NCBI GenBank assembly: GCA_900549085.1
Contig: URMO01000023.1
Span: 1 to 25,437, forward strand
Direction: 5' to 3'
DNA: 25,437 nucleotides
Source of the DNA: an uncultured Collinsella sp.
GTDB taxonomy: Bacteria > Actinomycetota > Coriobacteriia > Coriobacteriales > Coriobacteriaceae
The notes under the pieces were generated by a model. The model was not told the DNA's origin. It did not search any database and worked only from the letters and a program-made list of their open reading frames with translations. The stretch's first letter is position 1. Every line of letters starts with the position of its first letter. Below are positions 1 to 6,468 of the stretch, piece after piece. The translations under genes and the position numbers were made by a program.

Positions 1-607
1 GCGTATCGGCCCCGCGCAAAACGCGGGGGGTCTGCAGCCGGCGATTTGCGATAATAGACCGCACGACATCTGGATCCAAATCCTCGACCGTTGCCTCCGA
101 AACCACCGTGCCGTCTGCATCGCTCGGAAGCAACGCACTCTGCAGCTCATATAGCTCAGCGGGTGACATCTTGATATCTTTATCATCCACGCGCTTGTAG
201 CTACCGCTCTGTACGCCGCGCGCGCCGATATAGCAAGGCTTCGCTTTAAGCTCAAGTTCAAAGATACGCACCAGAAGCACCTGGAGCCCGTCGACCTCGC
301 CTCGATCAAGCTCGTACCGCGGCGCATGGGCCACCACTGCTGCTGAGCCTCCGTCTCCGATACCCGAAACAAACTGATCGCGCACCCTATCGATAGCAAA
401 GTTAGCCGAAGGAACAAATCCTTCGGCTTCGTTTAGGCCCAAAATAATGAGCCCACCCGCAGTGTTCGCAAAAGCGCTCACTGTCTCCCATACATCTGCG
501 CTCAATTTATTCGTGCAGGCTTTAACTTCTACCGATGCGTCATCAGTCCCCCGCCTGCGAAGGCGCTCAACGATAAGGCCAAGAGGTTCATCCAGCAGCA
601 TTGGCAT
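1..607 (-). CDS. AlbA_2 (Schlafen AAA_4-like) domain protein, 3' part missing
   Basis: The gene starts at 607 (ATG, with a second in-frame ATG at 601) and runs off the left edge, so only about 202 N-terminal residues are visible and the C-terminus is unknown. The stretch VEVKACTNKL followed about 15 residues later by FANTAGGLIILGLNE is the classic AlbA_2/AAA_4 putative DNA-binding domain signature. A second part (GLQVLLVRIFELELKAKPCYIGARG, here split for length: residues about 108-132) matches the rest of that fold. Family members often end in a winged-helix segment and act as transcription regulators, sometimes next to mobile or defence genes. The upstream region holds about ten TTTAGAGAGA-type elements, which suggests autoregulation. 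The ribosome site is weak (GAGACGGA). The domain call is firm; the cellular role is not known. Confidence 0.8.
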   Translation of the reverse strand, partial: MPMLLDEPLGLIVERLRRRGTDDASVEVKACTNKLSADVWETVSAFANTAGGLIILGLNEAEGFVPSANFAIDRVRDQFVSGIGDGGSAAVVAHAPRYELDRGEVDGLQVLLVRIFELELKAKPCYIGARGVQSGSYKRVDDKDIKMSPAELYELQSALLPSDADGTVVSEATVEDLDPDVVRSIIANRRLQTPRVLRGADT

Positions 608-611
608 TCCG

Positions 612-822
612 TCTCTCTAAAACGATAGATTTATCTCTCTAAAGTATAGTATATCTCCCTAACTTTAGAGAGATAAGCACCTTATTTTAGAGAGAAATTT
701 AGAAAGATGTATCGAATTCACTGCTAGATTGCCTAATGTTATCTCTTTAACTGGCTTTCTCTTTAGAGAGACATTTAGAGAGACGAGCGCGACCTCTCTA
801 ATCATGGGCTCCTCTCTTTAAA
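612..822. promoter_or_regulatory. Array of TTTAGAGAGA operator-like elements
   Basis: About ten copies of the 10-mer TTTAGAGAGA or its complement TCTCTCTAAA. Perfect or near-perfect copies lie at 612-621, 634-643, 664-673, 686-695, 762-771 and 774-783. Degenerate copies lie at 654-663, 698-707, 742-750, 793-802 and 813-822. Start-to-start spacings of 22 bp (612 to 634; 664 to 686) and 12 bp (686 to 698; 762 to 774) recur, close to whole helical turns. On the minus strand two overlapping TATACT boxes (643-648 and 648-653) sit among the copies and are plausible -10 elements for the AlbA_2 gene. This is most easily read as a multi-site operator, probably bound by the product of the adjacent gene; that link is inference. 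Confidence 0.7.
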
Positions 823-872
823 GTGCGCACATCCCAACCGTACCTTAAGCTGCGGTGAAATAACTCACGATT

Positions 873-909
873 AACCTGCCAATAAGGGACAGGTTTATTT
901 TGGTAGGTT
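873..909. repeat. REP-like imperfect palindrome carrying GGGACAGGTTTA
   Basis: AACCTGCCAA at 873-882 pairs with TTGGTAGGTT at 900-909 (one G-T wobble), enclosing a loop that contains GGGACAGGTTTA. Inside it AACCTG and CAGGTT (890-895) can form an alternative stem. The GGGACAG core resembles the arms of the larger palindrome at 18639-18698. Short intergenic palindromes with this core resemble REP elements mobilised by IS200-like RAYT transposases in other bacteria; no transposase is present here. Confidence 0.4.
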
Positions 910-1074
910 TTATCTGGGGAAACGCCGAGCCCCACAACAACAACCGCCACAGCTCCATATGAGGCAAATGAACCAGCGGCGTCTATCCCAAATCTTAAGT
1001 ATTTGTTCGATAGAACGACCCTCGGCGGCTCCTGCTAGACTGGTAGACTCCCAACCGTCCATCAGGGAGCCTCA

Positions 1075-2112
1075 ATGTCGCGCAAGTCCGCCTACAAGCA
1101 AGTACTTTCCATCGGCACCGCCGTGGTGCTGGGGTTTGCGCTGTTCACGGGGTCGCTCGACGGAGCACCCAAGCTGTTGTCGCCGCAATGCGATGAGCAG
1201 GCGGCGGCTCTGGCCGAAAAACAAAACGAGAGTCCCAGCCGTACCGACGACGAGGCAGACCTGGTTGCCCGACTCGAATCGGGATCAGCGAGCTCCTCGG
1301 ACTCTCAAAATAGCCAAGACTCTGGCGATGGCTCCGAATCCACCGCGACCAACACCAACGACAACGTTGCCGAGGACAGCTCCACCGTCCCCATCGACGA
1401 GGTGGAAAACCCCGACCTCAACCGCGCCCGCGGTGTTTATCTCAGCAGCATTCCCGACTACGCCGGCAACCCCTACGTCGCCCTTCGCGCCGACAGCACG
1501 CACCCGCTAGGCACACCGTCATTCACGCTCGACGAGTATGAGCGTGCCACCGAAGAGGGCTGCTTTAAAAAATTCTCCAAGCTCGACAGCATGGGCCGCA
1601 CTCGCAAGGCGCTCGCCTGCGTGGGCCCCGAATCGCTCGGTCAAGGCAAGCGCGGCGATATCTCGCGTATCCATCCTGCCGGTTGGCACCAGCAGCGCTA
1701 CGACTTTATTCCAGGCCAGAGCCTCTACAACCGCTGCCACCTCATCGCCTGGTCGCTCTGCGGCGAAAACGCCAACCGCAAAAATCTCCTCACCGGCACG
1801 CGCTATCTCAACGAGACGGGCATGCTGCCGTTTGAAGAACAGATTCTTAACTACATCCGCGACACTGGCAATCATGTGCTCTACCGCGTCACGCCCATGT
1901 ACAACGAAGAGGAACTCGTCTGTCGTGGCGTTCGTCTGGAAGCACAATCGATCGAGGACCACGGCAAGACCCTGTGCTTCCACGTGTACTGCTACAACCT
2001 GCAGCCACACGTGCAGATCGACTACGCCACCGGCCGCAACCAGGCCACCGGAGAGCAGGTTCAACCGGGGCCACGCCCGCATCGTTTGTCACCGACGCGC
2101 ACGGGAGGCTAA
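1075..2112 (+). CDS. Secreted DNA/RNA non-specific endonuclease
   Basis: A 345-residue protein with an N-terminal signal or anchor helix (about residues 10-26, hydrophobic after basic MSRKSAYK), a low-complexity Ser/Asp/Asn-rich linker (about 65-110) and a C-terminal nuclease domain (about 115-320). The domain carries YNRCHLIAW with the likely catalytic His222, then GENANRKNLLTGTRYLN and the TGNHVLYRV strand, as in the DNA/RNA non-specific endonuclease (Endonuclease_NS_2, 'DNA-entry nuclease') family of Gram-positive bacteria. The start follows AGGGAGC with 6-7 nt spacing. It appears to be a single-gene unit. The likely role is degradation of extracellular nucleic acid for nutrition or DNA uptake; toxin use is less likely because no immunity gene is seen beside it. 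Confidence 0.85.
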   Translation: MSRKSAYKQVLSIGTAVVLGFALFTGSLDGAPKLLSPQCDEQAAALAEKQNESPSRTDDEADLVARLESGSASSSDSQNSQDSGDGSESTATNTNDNVAEDSSTVPIDEVENPDLNRARGVYLSSIPDYAGNPYVALRADSTHPLGTPSFTLDEYERATEEGCFKKFSKLDSMGRTRKALACVGPESLGQGKRGDISRIHPAGWHQQRYDFIPGQSLYNRCHLIAWSLCGENANRKNLLTGTRYLNETGMLPFEEQILNYIRDTGNHVLYRVTPMYNEEELVCRGVRLEAQSIEDHGKTLCFHVYCYNLQPHVQIDYATGRNQATGEQVQPGPRPHRLSPTRTGG

Positions 2113-2249
2113 TTCTTGCCTCCTACGGCGCACTTCTGTGACATGGGGCCATCTCTCCAAGATGCCCGTATTGTCGATGAAGAGTAGAAGGCAAACGCCA
2201 GACAGGCAGCCAAAGCAGCGGAAGCCTTACACAAAAACGTGATTTATTC

Positions 2250-2287
2250 TTTGCAATCACAATCTCGATAAGTTAATCGATGCAAAA
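2250..2287. promoter_or_regulatory. Nested dyad upstream of the GntR-type gene
   Basis: An inner palindrome TCGAT-6-ATCGA (2265-2280) is flanked by outer arms TTTGCA (about 2250) and TGCAAAA (2281-2287). TTGCAA could serve as a -35 box. The site lies about 50-85 bp before the GTG start and does not match the TAGACGTCTA sites of the downstream locus. It may be an autoregulatory or promoter element; the sequence alone cannot decide. Confidence 0.3.
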
Positions 2288-2334
2288 CAACGTAAAATGA
2301 AGGTAATTTTGCTTCAAAGTAATCAGGAGAGACT

Positions 2335-3093
2335 GTGACCAATCGCGTCAACAATTCACATATAAAAAAGGATTGTCCCACCCCCATCTATATGCAGGTG
2401 GTCGACTATCTGCGCGAGAACATCGCCTCAGGAGCTTGGGAGCAAGCATCCAAAATCCCGTCGGAAGTCGAGCTCATGAGTACGCTCGGCGTCAGCCGCG
2501 GCAGCATCAAAAAGGCCATTTCCAGGCTTGTTGATGAGGGCCTACTTGAGCAAATTCAGGGAAAGGGAACTTACGTTAAGTCAAAAGACATCTCTTTCCC
2601 CCTTACAGAGGGCCTTATCTCTTTCTCCGAATCTCTAATCGAGCAAGGTCTTTCTTTCGAAACAAGCATTCTCGATTGCGAAATCCGTAAGTCGGACGAA
2701 GATATTTCCAGACATCTCGGTATTGTCGAAGGTTCTGACTACCTTCATCTCGAGCGAGTGCGCAGCGTTGAGGGTGAACCTGTGATGTTCATCGAAAACA
2801 ACATCAATATGGCGCTTGTCCCAGGTATTGAAACAGCCGACTTTGTTAACGAAGGTCTCTTTGCAATAATCGAGCGGCTCTCAGGCCACCAGATCGAATA
2901 CTCAAAGACCTCCTTTGTGGCAAAGCTCGCGGATACCCAACGCGCGGATGCGCTTGGTCTCTCTACGCAGTCCCCGCTTCTTCAGCAGCTTCAAACAGTC
3001 TACTTGGACAATGACTCTGCAATTGAATATGCGCGCGTATGGCTTAAATCCAGCAGGTTCCAGCTTGGCACCGTTTTTCAGCGCCGCCATTAA
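2335..3093 (+). CDS. GntR family (HutC/UTRA type) transcription regulator
   Basis: A 252-residue regulator. Residues about 17-83 form the GntR winged helix: PIYMQVVDYLRENI, then IPSEVELMSTLGVSRGSIKKA and the wing QIQGKGTYV. Residues about 95-245 fit a UTRA ligand-binding domain, which in this subfamily senses a phosphorylated sugar or related metabolite. The start is GTG at 2335, chosen for the AGGAGA ribosome site 5-6 nt upstream. The gene converges on the glucitol-type PTS locus and shares a bidirectional terminator with it. TAGACGTCTA palindromes before the aldolase, phosphatase and PTS genes are good candidates for its binding sites. The family call is firm; the regulon assignment is inference from location and shared sites. 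Confidence 0.9.
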   Translation: MTNRVNNSHIKKDCPTPIYMQVVDYLRENIASGAWEQASKIPSEVELMSTLGVSRGSIKKAISRLVDEGLLEQIQGKGTYVKSKDISFPLTEGLISFSESLIEQGLSFETSILDCEIRKSDEDISRHLGIVEGSDYLHLERVRSVEGEPVMFIENNINMALVPGIETADFVNEGLFAIIERLSGHQIEYSKTSFVAKLADTQRADALGLSTQSPLLQQLQTVYLDNDSAIEYARVWLKSSRFQLGTVFQRRH

Positions 3094-3139
3094 AGCTCTT
3101 GAGAGCGGCGGCATTGCGCCTAACATAATTCCAAAACGC

Positions 3140-3169
3140 AAAAAGGCGAACCCGTGGGTTCGCCTTTTT
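3140..3169. terminator. Bidirectional rho-independent terminator
   Basis: The perfect stem AAAAAGGCGAACCC / GGGTTCGCCTTTTT with a tiny loop lies between the converging GntR gene and the isomerase gene. It ends in T5 on the plus strand and, by symmetry, on the minus strand. Confidence 0.9.
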
Positions 3170-3179
3170 GTAAACGGTT

Positions 3180-3854
3180 TTAGTCCAGCGCGTCAAACAG
3201 CTCCGTAAGCAACGCTGCCCTGTCATCCGTAATCGCCAGGGCACTCGAAATGCCGGTACCTTGCGCGCCAAGTCCAATCAGGCGACGAACGTCGCCTCCG
3301 CATCTGATTCCCGCTCCCTCCATGATAACGATGTCGGGATTGATGGACCTTACGGCAGCGATGGTCTCCGCGATGTAATCATCACCGCTTGTATGGCCGG
3401 TTCCCACAAGGCTACTCGGCTCGCAAAGAATCACGTCCGGGTCCATCGCCGCAACCGCTTTGGACTCTGTCACGCTATCGGCTGCAACAATGGTTAGAAT
3501 CTCAAGCTCACGAGCGCGATCGATCGTTGCCGCCAACTTATCAACGGCCAGGGGGTGTGCCGTGTGATTTAGAAAGACAGCTTGAACTCCCGCGCTCTTA
3601 AGCGACTCAAGAGGTGTCAGTCCCATTCCTTTTCCGTCACCGACAAGATCGGCATGCTGCGCTGTGGGAATTGCAAATTTCAAATCCTTCGCAACTGCGC
3701 AGAGCTCGGGAACGGGAGCAGTCCAAAAAATCGAATGATCTCGATCTTTTGCGATTTCATCCGTAAGATGAGCCGCTGCAATTGAATCGTCCGCAAGCAA
3801 ATAGGTCTTAGGACTGACTGTGAAAAGTGGCAGTTTTAAATCGGAACGTTTCAT
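3180..3854 (-). CDS. Triosephosphate isomerase homologue (short, archaeal-like type)
   Basis: A 224-residue TIM-barrel protein, shorter than ordinary bacterial TIM (about 250) and closer to the archaeal type. Lys16 (SPKTY), His97 (LNHTAH) and Glu145 (CEPSSLVGTG) match the catalytic Lys, His and Glu; GAGIRCGGDV and the C-terminal GLGAQGTG match the phosphate-binding loops. The substrate-binding Asn two positions before Lys is Ser14, and the usual Ser-Glu after the catalytic His is Thr-Ala. It is the last gene of the PTS unit, 48 bp after the IIA gene, with an AAGGAC ribosome site. It could convert DHAP to glyceraldehyde-3-phosphate made by the aldolase, or, like EryH-type relatives, act on another ketose phosphate. 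The family is firm, the substrate open. Confidence 0.8.
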   Translation of the reverse strand: MKRSDLKLPLFTVSPKTYLLADDSIAAAHLTDEIAKDRDHSIFWTAPVPELCAVAKDLKFAIPTAQHADLVGDGKGMGLTPLESLKSAGVQAVFLNHTAHPLAVDKLAATIDRARELEILTIVAADSVTESKAVAAMDPDVILCEPSSLVGTGHTSGDDYIAETIAAVRSINPDIVIMEGAGIRCGGDVRRLIGLGAQGTGISSALAITDDRAALLTELFDALD

Positions 3855-3902
3855 GAGAACACGTCCTTTCCGACTAATACATGGCCTGCCATACCGAGCG
3901 AT

Positions 3903-4256
3903 TTAGCCGTTGAAGCTAATCTCGATGCCGGTTTCCAGCTTGGGAAGCACGCTTGGTGTCACGAGAACCGTTCCAGGAAGCAGCTCTCGCTCGCCATCGA
4001 ACGCGATAGTTAGATGACCGAGCCCTCCCATGTTCTCGTTCGCAGCTTCACCAAACTCCTTAATCGTGTAGACCTGATCGCCGATGGAAATGGTGCCGCC
4101 CTCAGCAAGCACGTTATCCTCTGTAGGAGTTCCATCGTGAACGACGCAGATGTCGCGCAACTCTGCAGGAGCGGTCGGGCCAAACAGGACCACCATCTTC
4201 TCGTTGAGAAGCTCCTCAACAAACGAGCCGATCTCAGTGACCTTAACCTTGTACAT
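3903..4256 (-). CDS. srlB: PTS glucitol/sorbitol-family IIA component
   Basis: A 117-residue cytoplasmic IIA of the Gut family. It accepts phosphate from HPr and passes it to the IIB domain. His40 in CVVHDG aligns with the phosphorylated His43 of E. coli SrlB, and the GHLTIAFDG and LLPGTVLVT segments match the family's later strands. The start follows AGGAGAAATCAA. It lies 19 bp after GutM and before the isomerase gene in the same minus-strand unit. The family is clear; sorbitol as the actual substrate is not proven because the operon has no sorbitol-6-phosphate dehydrogenase. Confidence 0.9.
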   Translation of the reverse strand: MYKVKVTEIGSFVEELLNEKMVVLFGPTAPAELRDICVVHDGTPTEDNVLAEGGTISIGDQVYTIKEFGEAANENMGGLGHLTIAFDGERELLPGTVLVTPSVLPKLETGIEISFNG

Positions 4257-4275
4257 TTGATTTCTCCTATCTTTG

Positions 4276-4659
4276 TTACGCCGCAGGCGCAGTCATTGAC
4301 CTGTCGATAACACGAATAGCCTGGGCAAAAGCATCGTGATAGCTTTCGTTGGCCAGATGGTCTAGGGCGGTCTCGATATTCAACCCCAACATCTCGCTCA
4401 TCTCCGAAAACTCCGGTTTGAGGGAAAGCCCTTTGAGCTCATAGCAACCGTTAATCACGCCGTCATGATCAGTCAGGATCATCACAAACGCCTTTCGGCT
4501 AAAACTCACCTTGCACATACCCGTGCCCAAGTATCCCTCATGATCGCGAGCGCGCTCATGGATGAGAACACGCACCCTCTTCCAATAGCGATACTGGGTG
4601 AATGTTCCTGCAAGCCATACAAGAATAAAGAAGGCTATTGTAATGAGTGCGTTGAGCAT
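4276..4659 (-). CDS. gutM: GutM-type glucitol operon activator
   Basis: A 127-residue protein with one N-terminal membrane helix (about residues 3-21) followed by a basic segment (YRYWKRVRVLIHERARDHEGYLGTG in parts) and a small cytoplasmic domain. This matches the GutM family, which accompanies glucitol PTS genes and was first described as an activator of the E. coli gut operon. The membrane helix fits a protein sitting near the permease rather than a classical DNA-binding factor, so its mechanism is unclear. It lies between the IIB/C and IIA genes, the usual order in non-enteric glucitol-type loci. Confidence 0.8.
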   Translation of the reverse strand: MLNALITIAFFILVWLAGTFTQYRYWKRVRVLIHERARDHEGYLGTGMCKVSFSRKAFVMILTDHDGVINGCYELKGLSLKPEFSEMSEMLGLNIETALDHLANESYHDAFAQAIRVIDRSMTAPAA

Positions 4660-4689
4660 AGCGGGCCTTTCCCTCTTAAAGCATTCAGT

Positions 4690-5709
4690 TTACAGGCCAA
4701 AGGACAGTACGTAGGCGAGAATAATCTGGATCGGGGTGGTAATCAGTTTGCCAAACAGGAATGCAGGGTAACCGATTTCGATCGTCTCGGGCTTTGCCTC
4801 CATGAGAGTCATGCCAACGGGAGCAAAGTCAGAACCAACCTGGCAGTTGACGGCAAAGAAGCCGGGAAGGGCAAAGTTGGCGGGAATCGTGCCGTTGGCG
4901 ATTTGGTCGCCAACAAGAACAGAAAGCACAGAAGCGATGATTGCGCCTGGGCAGATCAATGGCGAAAGGAACGGGATTGAGCAGAACATGCCAATTGCCA
5001 GCATACCGGGCAGCGAGCCCGCAAGCGGAGTGAGAACGCCGGCGAGAACGTTCGCAAAACCCGTGTAGTTAATAATGCCGATCAACACCGAGACAAACGC
5101 CATAAAGGGGATGATGTTACGGATAACGTCATTCACGGTATCACGTGCAGCCTGATAGATGATGCTGATGACGCGACCAACGCCGGTGCCGATCTTAGAG
5201 ACAGCGTCCATAAACCCGTTAGACTGCTTGGACGCAATCTCGGCGCGCCCCTCGGCAATCTTTGCGTGAACGTTTTCCTTCGTCGTCTCCTCGTGTGCCT
5301 TTTCGGTCTTTACCGGCTCAGCGGGAACATCCGCGGCATCGACAAGAGTGATGCAATCGGGATTGACATCGGACGCAAAGAGATCCTCGGTGATGAACTG
5401 TGCCAGAGGGCCAGACGGGGAACCAGGTTTGATGTTCAGCGTCTTAAGACCCATCTTGGGATAAGTGCCGCAGCGGGCCACGCCAGCGCAGTCGATAACA
5501 ACAGCGCATGCCTGATCGGTCTCGATCGGGTCCTTAAACTGATCGTGCGCCTCGGCGCCAGTAAGCTCCGCGATGCGAAGGGCAACCGGACTGATTCCGC
5601 CCAGGGTCACGCTCAGAACATAGGGCTTTTCGGCCGTGGGGGTAATGATAAGGGGTCCGCCCCAACCGTTGCCGCCGTGGGACGCCTTTACGCTTTTGAA
5701 TTCACTCAT
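4690..5709 (-). CDS. srlE: PTS glucitol/sorbitol-family IIB and IIC2 component
   Basis: A 339-residue membrane protein. The N-terminal IIB domain (residues 1 to about 125) has the hallmark GGNGWGGPL, then VVIDCAGVARCGTYPK with Cys74 and Cys80, one of which should be the phospho-cysteine, and SGPLAQFITEDLF. A charged linker (about 130-165, AEPVKTEKAHEE) leads to the membrane domain (about 175-339), whose conserved core includes IPFLSPLICPGAI and a VGSDFAPVGMTLMEAKP loop. It works with the IIC (SrlA-type) protein encoded just upstream to import and phosphorylate a polyol or ketose. AAGGAGAG precedes the ATG. Length and order match SrlE. Confidence 0.92.
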   Translation of the reverse strand: MSEFKSVKASHGGNGWGGPLIITPTAEKPYVLSVTLGGISPVALRIAELTGAEAHDQFKDPIETDQACAVVIDCAGVARCGTYPKMGLKTLNIKPGSPSGPLAQFITEDLFASDVNPDCITLVDAADVPAEPVKTEKAHEETTKENVHAKIAEGRAEIASKQSNGFMDAVSKIGTGVGRVISIIYQAARDTVNDVIRNIIPFMAFVSVLIGIINYTGFANVLAGVLTPLAGSLPGMLAIGMFCSIPFLSPLICPGAIIASVLSVLVGDQIANGTIPANFALPGFFAVNCQVGSDFAPVGMTLMEAKPETIEIGYPAFLFGKLITTPIQIILAYVLSFGL

Positions 5710-5738
5710 GATCTAGACTCTCCTTTTGCGCTGAACCA

Positions 5739-6284
5739 CTAGGCGGCAAGCTTAGCTTCGTTGCGCTTCTTCATGATGAGGTACAGCTTCTCGGTGACGA
5801 TGCCCTTGATCAGGCAAACGATCAGACCAACGACGAGGAAGCGGATGGCAAGCTCAGAGGAGTTCTTCCCCAGTGCCTCGTAGCCAGCCGAGATGCCAAG
5901 CCAAACAAAAAGCTCGGACGAGTTGGCGTGCGGGAAAAGGCCGACGATGGGATGCATCATAGACACGACCGCATCGTAGAATGCAGGTTTGTAGTCCTCC
6001 TCGACAAACACACCAAAGGTGTACGCCATCGGGTTGCAGAGGAAGAAGGTGCAAAGGAACGGAATGAGGGTATAGCGGAGAACTGCATATTTGGTGCACT
6101 TCTTCATGAACCCATAGACGCGCTCCTCGCCAATCAGCTGGATGATTGCCTTGATCGTAAGGATCAGGCAAATCAGCATGGGGATCATGCCCGTGATAAA
6201 CGAAGCAAACTGCTCGCCCGCAGCATTAAAAAGGCCGGTAAAGCCCTCCGCAAGGAAGATAAGGAAATCGTTTACTGCTCCCAT
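5739..6284 (-). CDS. srlA: PTS glucitol/sorbitol-family IIC component
   Basis: An integral membrane protein of about 181 residues of the EII-Gut family, the first gene of its unit. It keeps family features: FITGMIPMLICLILTIKAI, FLCNPMAYTFG (the FCNPM motif of SrlA), YKPAFYDAVVSMMHPIVGLFPHAN, and SSELFVWLGI. Another ATG lies six bases upstream at 6290 but is only one base from the AAGGAGA ribosome site; the ATG at 6284 has seven-base spacing and is preferred. The upstream 180 bp carries a probable GntR site. Together with the IIB/C and IIA proteins it forms a complete permease. Confidence 0.92.
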   Translation of the reverse strand: MGAVNDFLIFLAEGFTGLFNAAGEQFASFITGMIPMLICLILTIKAIIQLIGEERVYGFMKKCTKYAVLRYTLIPFLCTFFLCNPMAYTFGVFVEEDYKPAFYDAVVSMMHPIVGLFPHANSSELFVWLGISAGYEALGKNSSELAIRFLVVGLIVCLIKGIVTEKLYLIMKKRNEAKLAA

Positions 6285-6380
6285 TTTCATTCTCCTTAAT
6301 TGATGTTCGTTACTGCTATCGTCCTACCTGAGCGCCCGCTCCTCCCCTTTCATTCGGCCATATACGCTCATGGTTGTCTA

Positions 6381-6394
6381 CGGTCGTCTATATA
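6381..6394. promoter_or_regulatory. Degenerate TAGACG operator before the PTS unit
   Basis: Read on the minus strand this is TATATAGACGACCG, matching most of the better sites before the aldolase gene (TATAGACGACTATA at 8895-8908). A neighbouring TGTCTA at 6375-6380 may add a half-site. It lies about 95-110 bp before the IIC start, where a promoter is expected. It is likely the weakest of the GntR-type sites. Confidence 0.45.
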
Positions 6395-6468
6395 TTACAA
6401 AGTGACTGCCTTCTGAGTTTTGCTCTTGCATTCCTTTCGGTGAATGGTTGGTTTTGTAGGGCAAACGG

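Larger units (their letters stand above)
608..1074. other. Intergenic region between AlbA_2 gene and nuclease gene
   Basis: This 467-bp gap divides two outward-reading genes. The left half is AT-rich and carries the TTTAGAGAGA array. The middle holds a REP-like hairpin at 873-909. The right part, just before the nuclease gene, has a palindrome GTTCGATAGAAC at 1005-1016 and two direct copies of TAGACT (about 1036-1051). No open reading frame in it has a ribosome site or recognisable domain. Confidence 0.6.

Noticed and set aside
612..822. The TTTAGAGAGA copies as a CRISPR array
   Set aside because: The unit is only 10 bp, occurs in both orientations and has short uneven spacing; no cas genes are present.
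1005..1016. Palindrome GTTCGATAGAAC before the nuclease gene as an SOS box
   Set aside because: Gram-positive LexA sites read GAAC-4-GTTC; here the arms are in the opposite order.
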